64,000 bases of DNA. Source: Branchiostoma floridae. Taxonomy: Eukaryota; Chordata; Leptocardii; Amphioxiformes; Branchiostomatidae. The notes beneath the pieces are model-generated. The model saw only the letters and a list, made by a program, of their open reading frames with translations, was not told the DNA's origin and searched no databases. Each line of letters begins with the position of its first letter. The first letter of the stretch is position 1. The DNA lies in the NCBI RefSeq assembly GCF_000003815.2, contig NC_049983.1:4293219-4357218 (forward strand). The letters are read 5' to 3'. Position numbers and translations under genes: made by a program. This document shows positions 43,381 to 55,792 of the stretch, piece after piece.

Positions 43381-44766
43381 CCAGTATCAGGGTGAAGTGC
43401 ACGAAGTTAGGGTGTACGAAGTTGTACGAAGTTGTACGAAGTTACAACCATTTCCTACTGGCTTTGAGGCTATATGGGGAGTCACGGATGACGTCAATCA
43501 TTTATTGGATGACGTCATCTAACTTAGTCGGTGTGCAGGGTAGGGTGGCATGTGTACGAAGTTCTCCGAAGTTGTGCAAAGTTACGTGACGTCATCTAAC
43601 TTTGTACAATGGGCAGGGTAGGGTGGCATGTGTACGAAGTTGTCCGAAGTTGTGCAAAGTTCATGACGTCATCTAACTTCGTACAGTAGGCAGGGTAGGG
43701 TGGCATTTGTACGAAGTTGTCCGAAGTTGTGCAAAGTTACGTGACGTCATCTAACTTCGTACAATGGGCAGGGTAGGGTGGCATGTGTACGAAGTTGTCC
43801 GAAGTTGTGCAAAGTTACGTGACGTCATCTAACTTTGTACAATGGGCAGGGTAGGGTGGCATGTGTACGAAGTTGTCCGAAGTTGTGCAAAGTTCATGAC
43901 GTCATCTAACTTCGTACAGTAGGCAGGGTAGGGTGGCATTTGTACGAAGTTGTCCGAAGTTGTGCAAAGTTACGTGACGTCATCTAACTTCGTACAATGG
44001 GCAGGGTAGGGTGGCATGTGTACGAAGTTGTCCGAATTGTGCAAAGTTACTTGACGTAATCCGCATCAAATCCGTTTCGGAGCGTTCATGATGACAAATC
44101 TATCCGTATCAGCAAACAATACGGATGCATCCGCATGAATTTTTGCATCATGAACGAGGCCTAAGAGTACGATTTCACACAGTTATTTCCACATTACATA
44201 GAGTTTTAAGAATTAAGCAAGTAGGTATCCTTCATATTTATTGGTTATGATAGACATCAATCTCAAAGTTTATGTGCTTCTCTTGCAACAGAACTCAAGT
44301 TTATTAGGAGAACTCTGTGTCAAATAAATATTAAAACGTTAACCACCATCCTGAGTAAGATAAAAGACAAGTAAAATTTGTACAACTTCGTACACCTGTA
44401 GACACCTTCCATCTGCCTGTAAAACGTTTGGAGACGTCAGGGTATGACGTCATAACTTCGGACAACTTCGTACACCACCGGGCTGACTGTCCAAAGTTAG
44501 GATGACGTCAGGGTTAAAGATGACGTCATAACTTCAGACAACTTCGTACACCACCCGGCTGACTCTCCAAAGTTATGATGACGTAATGGATAGGATGACG
44601 TCATAACTTCCGACAACTTCGGACACCACCCGGCTGACTGTCCAAAGTTAGGATGACGTAATGGTTAGGATGACATCATAACTTTGGACAACTTCCGACA
44701 ACTTTGGACAACTTCTCCCATCTAACTTAACTTAGGGCAACTTCGTGCACTTCACCCTAATACTGG
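43381..44766. mobile_element. Foldback-type element with arms made of tandem repeats
   Basis: Terminal inverted repeats CCAGTATCAGGGTGAAGTGC and GCACTTCACCCTAATACTGG bound 1386 bp. The left arm holds about seven ~79-bp units with ACGAAGTTGTCCGAAGTTGT and GTGACGTCATCTAACTTCGT. The right arm holds about four ~85-bp units in the inverted sense (ACTTCGGACAACTTCGTACA, GGATGACGTC). A less repetitive centre spans about 44040-44400. This is the architecture of foldback transposons. No coding capacity. CRE cores (TGACGTCA) recur in both arms. Confidence 0.75.
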
Positions 44767-44867
44767 ATATGGGTGATGAGGCTGATTAACGTGGTTGAGG
44801 CGCCTCCTCGAGCACGCGACCCCCATTTTTCGTCTTTTCCGAAAGACAAATTCGTGAATTCTTGGTC

Positions 44868-44956
44868 GGGTTACAGTATCCGGTCTTCCTTGGTGGTCTC
44901 CCATCCAAGTACGTCCGAGATCGAGAGGAGCGGGTGTATCAACGCGCCACATGGCA
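44868..44956 (-). repeat. 5S rRNA-derived sequence with internal deletion
   Basis: On the minus strand: TGCCATGTGGCGCGTTGATA, then CACCCGCTC, CGATCTCGGA, then TACTTGGATGGGAGACCACC and ACCGGATACTGTAACCC. The TACTTGGATGGGAGACC block and the order of elements match eukaryotic 5S rRNA, but about 25-30 nt in the middle (around box A) are missing. It is a 5S pseudogene or the head of a 5S-derived SINE (SINE3), not a working gene. Confidence 0.65.
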
Positions 44957-44959
44957 TAT

Positions 44960-47900
44960 ACATTTAATATTTACAGGAGTTAAACCATGAGATAAAACTT
45001 ATTAAAAGTATCATTTTCAATCAAGAACTGTTATATTAAGTGTCATAATTGCTCTGAATACCAACTGTGTACTGTGACGTCTCACCTACGCCCACGACAT
45101 TTCTTTCATTGAAAAATCTCGGTAGAAACAGTCACCCTACATCATGATACTTTATTGTTATCTGCATGTTTTCAAACAAAAATATGAAATCTTTATTGAC
45201 ACGACAAAAGTACAGCGACTTTCGTAGGGTTTATAACCGTACAGTACACACTGCACGAAACGAAAGATTTCCACGAGTTCCCAACTTTGTGCACGATGGT
45301 GAAACTTGACGTGTCCTCACCGTGGGCACAGGTTTCCACGTACCGCCTGTTCCCGCGTGCCCCTACAATGAAAATCTGTGCGCACGATAGGGCACGCGAA
45401 GAGTCCACGCGTCCCACTGTTGCACACTTCCCGTGTTGAACAATTATCGTTAACAAAGGAGGGCTGAGAAGGGTCTGATAATTTACTTATGTGAATTGCC
45501 AAGTAAAAATACCCAGAACGCTTGCCACATTTCGGTCTGTACTTGTGGGAAAATCAATGATGAAACCGACGCCAACAGTGCGCGAAATAAGATTTGCAAC
45601 ACAATCGTGCCGCGAAACAAGCAAACTACTTTACCTCTATTTACAGATAACGTGTAAGATAAAAGTCACTAGTGAAACAACATATTCAATTTCAACGGAT
45701 GTGCCCGATTTCTGTAACTAAACATATGAATTGTTTTCTATGCAACATTACATGAATTGATTGTCATCTAGGCTTTAACCTGGAGTGCGGCGCCTATCAA
45801 TAGATAGATTCTATTAGATTGAAAGTGTTGTTTTTTTGTCAGTCGGCTTTGTTTATACAGTATATCAACGCCGCATTTCGACACTATGTTGGATCTGCAT
45901 TGTACTGACTCCTTGTTAGTAAAAGTTTGAATCGACTTTTTTTCGACAAAGATATTTAGGTTATGGAGAACTTCAATATTTGTATAGTTCACTTTCACAG
46001 TGTAATTTTTGGTTTATATCGGTAATATGGAGATTGTATGCCTGGCTTGGTTTTTGGTTGAATATTGAGGGGCGGAAGTTTGACCCGCCATGTAGTTGAA
46101 TACTAATCAACTCAGCAAATTTCTGTCACAAGTGGGTACTTCCGACCATTAAAGTCAAGTATTAAAGCAAGGTGAAAAGCAAGAAGGTTAACTACTGGAC
46201 TTCCACAAGCACCCATCCCCTAATACACATTTCATTGTTTTGTTTTGAAACATGGCGCCCCGACGCGCGTGTCTCATAGCCTCCGTCGCAGGCTACGAGG
46301 AGGGTTGGATTTTATTTTATGGGGGCTGGTTCGCGATTTTCAATGTTGACTAATGCTAAGAAAGTACGTTTGCCATGGAAGGGAGTTAAGCGGGGGCCAT
46401 ATACACAGGGTGTAGTTGGTCGATAATCTTAAATGTATCTTTTTTGTGTTGGTTGGTAAACGTAGGCTTTCAGCAGACACAAATGCGATTTGTATATTTA
46501 ATAAAACAACGATATCGATACACAAGAAAAGCTCAAGCTTCGTGTAGTACTTGTAGAACGCAGGGCATTATGTACAAACTCCTTGATGTGACATACAGTA
46601 TACACAGATAGTATATACAATGAGTTATTGTGTCTGTTTGTATTCAAATACCCACCGAAGTAGCCAATCGTATTTCACACATGAGGTTGGTGTTTGAAAA
46701 TGAGGACCAATCAACACACGTGTCCCAATTTTCAAACCTGTGACGGTTGTCATTTCAAATCTTCTCATTCAGAGTGCTTTTACGCTGCGCAGACCGGCCG
46801 ATAGCTAGTATTTGATCGCACGACAAACAGCGCAGGTAAACTTATTGAGAGCTTGGGAATGATTCTACGTCAAGACCGGACATTATCTTGCCATCGAATT
46901 GAATTCCACTGCTAGTGCCATGGGACCAAATTCTACTTTCAGAGCAACGACTGGCTTCCTGACTATTATCCAGTCTACCGAGGCTCGGGCGGGCTCTCTG
47001 TGGGTGGGGTGTGGTGATCCCCGCCGCTCGGATCGCCAGACGCGCCCCTGCCTGATATCTCTACGTGGCACACAAGTTTCTGACCAGGCGGCTTGGGTGA
47101 TTTGGAGTTCCTTCGGCTCCGCGGAGGCCCTACATGTTTCACGATGGATTGGATACCACATACAGTTACGTGACTTGCACGTCCACGCTTGGAATTCTGC
47201 AACGACGATGTGATAAATGCTCTTGACTAGCAACTGTTTGTCTAAAAGGACACTTGGACATCATAGTGTACAGAGCAGGAATGCTGAATTCAAGAGACCT
47301 ACAGGAATTTACTGTCATCAAACTTGGAGCGACTGCACAGTGGAGCAAGGACAACGTTTACAACGTCCTTGAGTGGAGCGACTGCGGATAACAACCCCAA
47401 AACAACAGGACGGTGGCTAGTTGGGCAGCCCTGACTGTGTGTTCTGAACAGCCAAACCAATAAATAAATAAATGACGGTGGACCGAGGAATCCTTGGAAG
47501 CCAAAGGAGCGACGACACTAAGTACATATGAAGGAACGCGTCAAGAGCGGTCGAATCTAAAAAAAAATAAAACGAAAAATAACGAAAGATAATTCACCAT
47601 TCAGAACGAATAAAAGCAAACACACTATATACAGGGGAAGGGAAAAGCTGGGAGGGTAAATTTTTGGACTGGGAAAGCCCGTGGCAGTGAAAATAACGCC
47701 TCTTTTAATGACAAAAGGTGTAATTACGGCGCAGTCGAAGCCCGGGGAGATAATTAGGTGATAATTAGCCGCCAAATTATGCATCAGTCATTTGCGAACA
47801 AAAGCATACGTCATTAGTTTCCTCGCGTACGCACAAGTGTACTAAGGTGGCACAGCTAGTGCACACGGGTTTCCACAGGAAGGGCACGTAATGCACACGC

Positions 47901-48344
47901 GAGTGGTCCGTTTACTCGGATTTGCACAGGTGCCCCATATAGGGGCACGTCACGTTCGCACAGTGGACACTCGTTGAAACTCGTGGAAACTCTGAATTTA
48001 CTTGCATGTGTACACGGGTTTGCACAGCGGAAATCTGCCTTTTCGTGCAGTGACAAGTAAACAAACATATATGGATATCTACAGGTATGAATAAGTCAGC
48101 ATATAGGAACATCTGCTTTGCGCGCTAAGGATGTTCTATTTTGTAAATAACAACGCTATTAGAGTACACCGCTATTTCATCATCTTCGGTACTGCTTATT
48201 TTTACTTGATGGTCACCACGTATCAAGACCTGAAGGCCACTCAAGGTTACGGGTTACACGATTGTAAATGTAACAGCATCTCTTCGCCCTAGGTTAGAAA
48301 CATCATGAATGAGACCAGCCAGATTGCATTCTAACTGACTCAAT
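44960..48344. other. Large FN3-gene intron, mostly unassigned
   Basis: No exon recognised. 46750-46840 is GC-richer with CTGCGCAGACCGGCC and a donor-like CGCAG|GTAAAC. 46885-47480 ends in AATAAATAAATAAATGA and may be a retroelement 3' part, but I cannot classify it. 45180-45450 and 47850-48060 share CACGGG/TTTCCAC-type motifs. Confidence 0.35.
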
Positions 48345-48675
48345 AGGCGAAGCAGGGGTTACGAGGGCTGCTCGGGAGATTGCCTACCCCATTTTGGCCG
48401 GAATGGTTTGATCCGCTCACACCGCACCATCGCACATGTGGCGGGTTCTTTAACATGATTTGGGTGTTGCTCTCCCTAAACACGAGACCTCCATTTAACG
48501 TCTTATCCGAGGGACGGCCTTAGCTGAAGCAAGGTACTCATTTTACCTGAGTGAAGTGAGGAAAGTCGTGCAAAGTGACTTCCCCAAGGGCTTACACGGT
48601 AACACGGCAGCCGGATTCGGACCCGAGACCTCTCGGTCCTGAGCCGATCACGCTGCCGCTGCGCTACGCCGTCCC
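48345..48675 (-). mobile_element. tRNA-derived SINE
   Basis: The minus-strand head begins GGGACGGCGTAGCGCAGCGG, with an A-box-like TAGCGCAGCGG and a B box GGTCCGAATCC (plus 48613-48623). The tail has TAAAATGAGTACCTTGCTTC and AACCCGCCACATGTG. The tail resembles those at 22540-22625 and 63731-64000. It ends 46 bp before an FN3-like exon. Confidence 0.7.
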
Positions 48676-50440
48676 ACGTAGTGTACTATTTATCATCATA
48701 ATCCTCGTATCATCTGTTCAGTACATGGTCGAGGGTCCAGACTTCACCTCAGCATGGCAGGAGGTGTCCTGGACAGGAGAGCACACGGCGACCCTGACTG
48801 ACCTGCAGCTCGTTCCCGGGGCCACCTACATCGTCAGTGTCCGGTCTGTGAACTTCCTGGGAATGCAGAGTGACTCTGTCTCCACGGAGATCAACATCGC
48901 ACTTCAGGGGAGGCCTTCTGCCAACCGTAGGTTTAATTTTATCATCGCATAAAGATATAAGAAAGAGAACTTTACTTTCTGGTCATAAAATGAAAATGTG
49001 TAGAGGACGTCAAGAAAGCCGATACCAACATTTATTGTAGAACTTAGGAAATTCAATCATTATTTCAATGTTACCAGATTCCATCACACCAAGCACAATT
49101 CCTATCATAAAATCGAGTTGAATGGGGACTAATTTTATGACAAGGGGCCATCCATCTGCTATGTTTTGCCACCGGAGATCACCGCGTCATCACTAGCAAT
49201 GTTTCCATTGGTAGAAAGATCTGAAAATCATATCGAACCAAATGTATGTGACACAACAGATATGGTACGCTATGTGCAAAATGTAGCCATGCAAACTTCA
49301 AACAACAATACAATGCACATTTTTTTCAGGTCAACTGCAAATATCGTGGGAAGAGCAAGGCAAGATGCTGATCAACTGGGAGGGTGCCTTCGGCTCCTCG
49401 AACGCTGGTAAGTTGTGAGCATATTCAAGACCATCTTCCTTCCATCGTCTTGTTGCGTCTTTCAGTGCTTCGTTTACCTCAGATATACGCCTTGTGTTGT
49501 GCTGCCCACATCAGTCTATGTAGCTAGTAAGGTTTAATGTTATATAGGAAATTATGATAACTTGTAATTTGTGGTCTTCTAAATCATTATTGATGTCATG
49601 CTATAGATGTTTTCTAGAACCATACTTCAACTGTTTTTATTTAGTTACAACAATTTTCTTCAATCAATGACTGTTTTTGTAAAGGTACAGTACATCCAAA
49701 ATTTTCGCTGTCTACCAGCACATCTTCGTCACGGGGAATGACCTATAGTCTCAGTTCTCGGGAGAGAACACGAGACTAGGTCAGGCTTACGTGGATCATC
49801 CCCCTCCTCCCGCCTCCTTGCGGAGAAGGGGTAGCACTTGGGCAGCTCCCAACCCTCATTCCAGTTCAGCTTCGCCCCCTCTAGCTGGATGTGGATGGCC
49901 TCCTTAATCTTTCTATGTGATTATTTTTATTTAGATCTGTACTACGAGGTGTCGGTGGGTCTGGTTGAAGGTGGAAGTAAGGCCGGACTCTGGTACGAGA
50001 CAAAACAGACCAACATGACGGTGTCCAGTCTGGATCAGACAAAGGTACACTACATTTTATATATTCAAGGATTTCTTGCTGGCCATATCAAATAAATATA
50101 CATATTAATAATACAACCGACATCTTCGACCAGAAAGAACACATCTAGTTATTAATTTAATGATATTGACAAGTTCACAAGCTTAGCGAATGGAAAAGTA
50201 AGAATGCTTGAAAAATAGATTACAAAGGTTTTCGACGGTAGAACTCTGCTATTTATTTGGTTGCAGTAGTCCCTGTATCGTTTAAAGAGAATAATCACTG
50301 AAGGTATATCTTTCATCGCTGTTTCAGGAGTACCACATAACTGTCAATGCCATCAACAGCGCTGGCATGTACATCACTATCAAGGGCCATCTGCAAGGAT
50401 GAGGCGGCAATGCAGTCTTAGTCACTAGTGCAACCTAAAG

Positions 50441-50774
50441 CTAAGGGCACATCCCGCCATACGTGCAAATTGTCCGTACGTATTTTTGGGAGGCCACGTC
50501 CGCCACGTATTTCTGAAAACGTTCAGGCTGTACAGGGCAGGCACGTCGCCCGTACTGGCACGTACGGGGGGGGGGGGCGAATCTGCAGCCCGATGGTACA
50601 CAAAGTTTCGCCTGCACGTAAAGTTGTACGGTGTGTCTGCATGCTCCCAAATCCATCAAATTCCCTACGAGTTCGTACGGAGGTGGTACGTACAGCGTAC
50701 GGATCCCAAAAGATTGCCCGCGTTTTCGGACGTAGACAGTACGCATTTGCATGTAGGGCTGGTTGTGCTCTTAG
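50441..50774. mobile_element. MITE with CTAAGGGCACA termini, copy 1
   Basis: Termini CTAAGGGCACATCCCGCC and GGTTGTGCTCTTAG; interior rich in GTACG. A related copy is at 55436-55792. It lies just 3' of the FN3-like gene. Open frames on both strands are by-products of its composition. Confidence 0.7.
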
Positions 50775-50954
50775 CGTAAGGCTTTAGGAAAACAGTAACC
50801 AGAGTGTGCTGTGTTTTTGTTAGCTTTGTGCATACTCATTTATGATACATGCAATGTATACCCAAGGACTTGCCTTTTTAGCTACACATCGTTTTAACCT
50901 TACTCATTTGCTTGGAGTTTATGTATTGTGACCAGGACAACGGAAGACTGGATG

Positions 50955-53900
50955 TTATCCCGATGATTGACACTTGTCTGTCTGGAGACGTAGCGCCCCC
51001 TTCTGATGAAGGCTCTTGAAGACTTGAAACTCAATCGGCATGTCGTGACCGAAGTGCGTCGTGGCGAATGGTCGCGGATCGTAATAATGGTAATTAACAT
51101 TGCGACCATACCTAAAAACATAGCAAGAAATGAAGAAAATCTATAACTTGAAAGTTCATCTGTGCTGGTAGAAGTCATTATTGAACTAGTTTAACTGTAA
51201 TGTCCAACACACCCAAATTTTCGACAAAACAGCACCAGTCTTTGTCAAGGAATGAACATTCCAATGCTGTCGTGACGTCACGTTATGCCGATAGAACACG
51301 TGACTCAGTAAGCAGTGGGTCATAGGTTGCAGGAGGTCTATGGCGTTCAATTTTTGTGTTGGATATTACAGTTTAACTAGTTCATTATTAAAATTTATAA
51401 ATTGACGAATTTCAGATATTTACTGTACGTATGTAAGTATGGCAGCAGGTGTGGGTAAACAAATTTTGAATCTATTCTTCTTGTATGTGTGTACTGTAAG
51501 TTTGGAGTGTATTGTGTGCATTAGAAGAAAAACCAAGCCTATCAACATTTTCAAAGTACTATGAATAATAAAACTGCGAGCGATCTAAAGAAAATTTTGT
51601 CCAAGCTGTGACCTTTAATGTGGAGAATAGACATCAGAAAATAAAGCAAAATGACATTTTTTCTTTCCCAAATAACGCCATACAGACTTGATTATATAAT
51701 TAGATGACATCCTCTAGACACCCGAAAACTGATGTTAGCATGGGAGAAAACTAAACAGAGAAATATTACAAAATCTAAGTGGTCAGGAGGGTATAACAAA
51801 AGGATTGCCATAACACGGTGTACCAAACAGATGCCATCCATATACTAGTAATCAAGTCAAGCCGAATGAAAGCAAAATTACAGTTAGTGCCAAATCCCTT
51901 GAAATAGAGAAAGGGTGATAAAAGAAGTTACCTGTGTGCGAAAGAACTCATAAACACTGATCGCCAAACACGGTGAAAGACAAAACACATTCTTCTTTCT
52001 ACAATCACGAATGAAAAGAGATCTTTAAAGAGGCCATTCAATCCTATCATGAATTCTCGGTCTACAGACTCCTTATATTACAGAATTCATACGTTATAGA
52101 AAAGGAGGGATCCTTTGTCTTCCACTGTCTCAGAAAAGAAGTAGAATTTAGACCAAGCTTTCACATTAGTCTACTGTAGACGCCTGTCACCAGAGACATG
52201 ACATTGTATCCATTTTGTTCTACACTATTTGTTTGCATGCCCTCTTTCATGTTACCTGCAATTACGCGGTTATGAATTTACAATAGACTATCATCAGTAT
52301 AAACAGCCTACCTGTCAATATCAAAAGGGTACATGCCATAGAGGTGAACCTCGTCACACAGACTGACAGCAAAGGTGTACATCCACAAGCCAGAGGAAGG
52401 GCGGGCAACCCTGTACTCTGTAGACTTCCAGTACCTGAAAAAGAGCAACAGTCAGCACTTTGGAAGAACGAATCGTCTATGGTCGCATATTTTTGTGTCG
52501 GAAATGACATGTTGTTTTACATGTCTCGGACATAAAACCACAGCGAAAGTTTCTGCATTTACAGTATTTCACAAGAAAAGTTGAAACGGTGGAACATAAG
52601 TCTAGCGAAAAGAAATGAAAAAAAATCTAAAGTTACCGTAGCTTGATATTAGGTGAAAGTTTGTGATATGTGAACAGTTCATAGGATTTTTCATTAAGCA
52701 GTGACTACATTATAAAGGTAAACACACGTACATGTACCTCCAAGTTTTCGATGGCTATCAGTACATCTTGATTACGGAGAGACCCAGTTCTTGCGAGACT
52801 TGCGAGAACTTAGTAAGGTCGAGACGTGTGTTTACCTTTAAAAAGTAGTCACTGCTTGATGAAAAATCCTATTAACTGTCTGTGTACATACATGACTAAT
52901 GAATCTCTTCAAGGTGAACATTTAGGAAGCAAATGTAAAATCGAATTCCTCACCCTGTTATCCATTTCTCCATGTCTGGACTTGGGTACGCTGTTCGCAC
53001 GTTGATATTGTGTTCTACGATGATGTCGTTTGTCCACTGCACATGTTCGTTTTCCCACGTTGCAACAAAAGCAGGTATGAACAAAATTCCTCCTTCTAAA
53101 CGACGGAGTCTGTTGATGAAGCGTTCCTTCAGCTTCGGCTCCACAAAGTCCTTGTAGTAAGTTAATATCACGGAGGGGTTCATGGTGGTGAAGTTGGATT
53201 TGGTGCCCACGTCTTTCTCGTAGCCTTCCAGCTCGGGTAGGTTGCACCGGAACACAAAGTCATGAGTGTCGATCTCCCTACCGCACCCGGAGTGGAGAAG
53301 AATTCCTGAGTTACCCACCACTGCACACTTGCGGAAGTGTTTATTCTCCAGCGGTGGCCGGGAGGGCAGCATGTTGTGGAAGCTCTGGGACACCGTCACT
53401 GACGAGTGCGAGAAAATTCGGCTTTGTAGGAACCACATGCGATCGCCTGGCTTCACCTGGTACTTGAGAAGGGAGATGTTGCCTGTGGGGTCAAAGAACC
53501 GCTTCACCTTCTCCCTGAAGACAAGATTAACATCAATTTACTGTTAACTTGGTGACTTTCACAGAGAACCAATTGCTAAAACTTCCTTATCACAGATATT
53601 TGATACTAACATCTGAGACAGTACACTTTGCTATCACTGTTAAGATTGGTGCCGATGTCGACGCGAATCGACAACAGTGCCTGTGTCGATTCATTCTGAC
53701 CAATCAGAAGGAGCGATACACGCCGTGCTGGTCGGAACCTATGTGTTATGGCGTCAAAACCAACGTAGAACGGGGCCTTCTGATTGTTCCGCAGCGCATG
53801 ATAATAAAATGATTAAGAATGGCATGAAAGCGTTTCCCTTACTGCATGTCTTTGATGACAGTCTCGTTTCTCTTCCAGCTCTTGGTGTCAGTTAGGGCGC

Positions 53901-55414
53901 TGCAGTTGTTATTCTTAGCTCCACTCTGTAATCTGTAAAAATGAAACCAACAATGAAGTCAATTATCAGCCATAGAACAAGGTTACTCTAGATGTCTTAC
54001 GTTCGAAGGGATTCAAGTTCGGGGTAGGAAAAAAATGTTTGCTGTGATTTTAATGTTGTGGGGTAGACTATAGTAAAGAAGAATTCGCGAAAAGTGCAAA
54101 CATTAAATCATCAACTTAATGACCAAGTGATCATCGTTCGCGAAACCAAACTGGGAGAGAGAGAAAGGGGAAGAGAGAGAGAGAGTAAGCAACCTTTACG
54201 TGAAATTGTGAGCGAGTTGCCTAACTCAAACACGCTCAGATCTGTCCCTGGTGCTGATTTCCGTACACAAATATGCCTGTCCCTGGTGCTGATTTCTGTC
54301 CACTTAAAATTGTCATTTACCTCTCCCTGTTCTTTATGGTTCTCAATTTGCACAATTCTATCCCTCTGAGTGAATATTACCAGCAAAAATGAATGCTTCA
54401 TCAGCCCATTATGCAATTTAGTCATTATGCTCCATAAAATCATATTAGTTGGGAGCAGCACTTTCTCACATGATATTACCTTGCAAAGCGATTTTTTTTG
54501 TTTTTTCCTGCTTTTAATCATCATTCACGTCATTTTTTTTAGAAATATGAAGATACATATAAAAATCAGGACCAATAGGGCAAAAGGAGCTGTAAATTGA
54601 AACCATGCAGATTCAGCTTGCCCGTCTGAAGACATGAATAGCTCAGCATTATCATTTAAAGGCCACAACAAGTAAATTTTACGGATGACATCAGCGCGCT
54701 CATTAATTTTCGCCTGATTTCAGAGAGAAAAAAACAAGGTTGTTTTCCTCTTAGGGGTTGTCAGATAGACTAAAATAGGCAAACATGTTGTGTTGTAGCC
54801 TAATGATTATACAAGTAGAAAATGCACTTGGGAGGTAGCCATGACTATAGTTACAGAAGTGAAACTTGTTGGATAGTTATAAAAGTGCAACCAATATGGA
54901 AGTCATGAATGTAGTTGTCAACTTGGCAAGGGATAAAGTGTACCACACTAGTATCACTTTTACTAAACTAGTTCACATAAATGCTTTTGTTTATAGTTGT
55001 GATGCCACATTTTGCTACTTCAAATCTTGTTACGGCGTTTATGGTGTCTATTCTAAAAATTTAGCCATCTTGTTTTTTTTACCCATCTTTTTTTTGCGCT
55101 ATCTTATTATTTTTGCATTATGCATAAGATGCCATCCATAAAATCTACTTGCTGTAGCCTAATGAGGAAATTCAGACACATAACTCTTCTCAAAGTCAAG
55201 CAAATACATAGAAATGCAATTGAAATCCTTACCTGTAACACTCCAATGTTTTCAACAGCGCTTTGTCGCGTACTAACGTCCACTGCTGTTGTACGACAAA
55301 CACTACCATTGGAAACAGCCCAAGGAACATCAGTACCAAGAAGCCCATCCTCTTCCTACCCACTGAGCCACGGAAAATCCCTCTTGTACCGTTGCATGCC
55401 ATTTTTGCAGACAT
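50955..55414 (-). CDS. Alpha-2,8-sialyltransferase (ST8Sia family, GT29), complete
   Basis: Five minus-strand exons: 55414-55233, 53932-53843, 53514-52954, 52434-52312 and 51111-50955, total 1113 nt, 370 aa plus stop, with all junctions in phase 2. A type II Golgi membrane protein: short basic cytosolic tail, TM at ~24-41 (GFLVLMFLGLFPMVVFVV), stem, then the GT29 catalytic domain. Sialyl motif L at ~154-204 (CAVVGNSGILLHSGCGREID, later TTMNPSV). Motif S at ~289-315 (RPSSGLWMYTFAVSLCDEVH, YGMYPF). Motif III HYYD at 327-330 and motif VS H341-x4-E346 (HDMPIE). The length is usual for the family. It adds sialic acid in alpha-2,8 linkage to glycans; which ST8Sia subtype is unclear. Start could be Met1 or Met5. 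A MITE ends 22 bp upstream of the ATG. Confidence 0.92.
51112..52311 (-). other. Last intron of the ST8Sia gene
   Basis: AT-rich intron with no further exon or element recognised. Donor CAG|GTAGGC at its 5' end and acceptor TTTTTAG at 51112-51118. Confidence 0.6.
54152..54186. repeat. (GA)n-rich microsatellite
   Basis: GAGAGAGAGAAAGGGGAAGA followed by further GA repeats, within the first intron of the ST8Sia gene. Confidence 0.8.
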
Positions 55415-55435
55415 TCCTCTGTAGCCTTCTTTAAG

Positions 55436-55792
55436 CTAAGGGCACAACCCGCCGTACGCACAGTGACGTACGTGCAATTTGTCTGCACCGTTTGGGTTTT
55501 TTTTGGGGGGGGGGGCACGTCGACGTCCGCCACGTATTACTGAAAACGTTCAGACTGTACAGGGCACGCGCGTCGCAGGTACCAGGCACGTACGGGGGGC
55601 TAATCCACAGTCCGATGGCACACAAAGTTTTGCCTGCACGTTAAGTTCTATGGCGTGTCTGCGTGCTCCAAAATCCGGCGGAATTCCTACGAGTTCGTAC
55701 GGAGGCGGTATTTACTACGGATACCAAATGATTGCCCACGTTTTGGCACGTAGACAGCGCGTATTTGCACGCACGGCAGGAAATGCTCTTAG
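55436..55792. mobile_element. MITE with CTAAGGGCACA termini, copy 2, next to ST8Sia start
   Basis: Termini CTAAGGGCACAACCCGCC and GCTCTTAG, same family as 50441-50774. Flanks CTTTAAG and CTTTAGC may be a degenerate target duplication. The left end is 22 bp upstream of the ST8Sia start codon, so the element sits in the 5' UTR or core promoter. Confidence 0.7.

Larger units (their letters stand above)
40443..50402 (+). pseudogene. Fibronectin-III-like multidomain gene, 5'-truncated with one in-frame stop
   Basis: Exons: 40443-40574, 41223-41396, 41855-42003, 42885-43073, 48722-48926, 49330-49407, 49935-50044 and 50328-50402 (TGA). All have GT/AG borders and agreeing phases; the sum is 370 codons. 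Motifs typical of FN3-like sandwich repeats recur: VHVTVLATNAAGLSA, VDLTPPVVGTVLDG, YIVSVRSVNFLGMQSDSVS, YHITVNAINSAGM. The first visible exon starts mid-codon and no upstream exon or signal peptide is seen. Exon 2 has TAA at 41315-41317, yet the same frame continues with DVICARWPDVADESGINYC, clearly protein-like. So this is a recent pseudogene, a polymorphic null allele, or a sequence error in an otherwise intact 3' part. Likely extracellular; no specific function can be given. Confidence 0.7.

Noticed and set aside
46883-47233. Overlapping open frames of more than 100 codons on both strands
   Set aside because: Neither has recognisable domains or splice context; GC-rich sequence open in several frames, possibly an unclassified repeat.
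48595-48680. tRNA gene on the minus strand
   Set aside because: A and B boxes are present, but the sequence continues into a tail shared with other SINE copies in the window.
50428-50787. Three overlapping frames of about 100 codons
   Set aside because: They coincide with a MITE whose GTACG-rich palindromes lack stops; a related MITE at 55436 gives similar frames.
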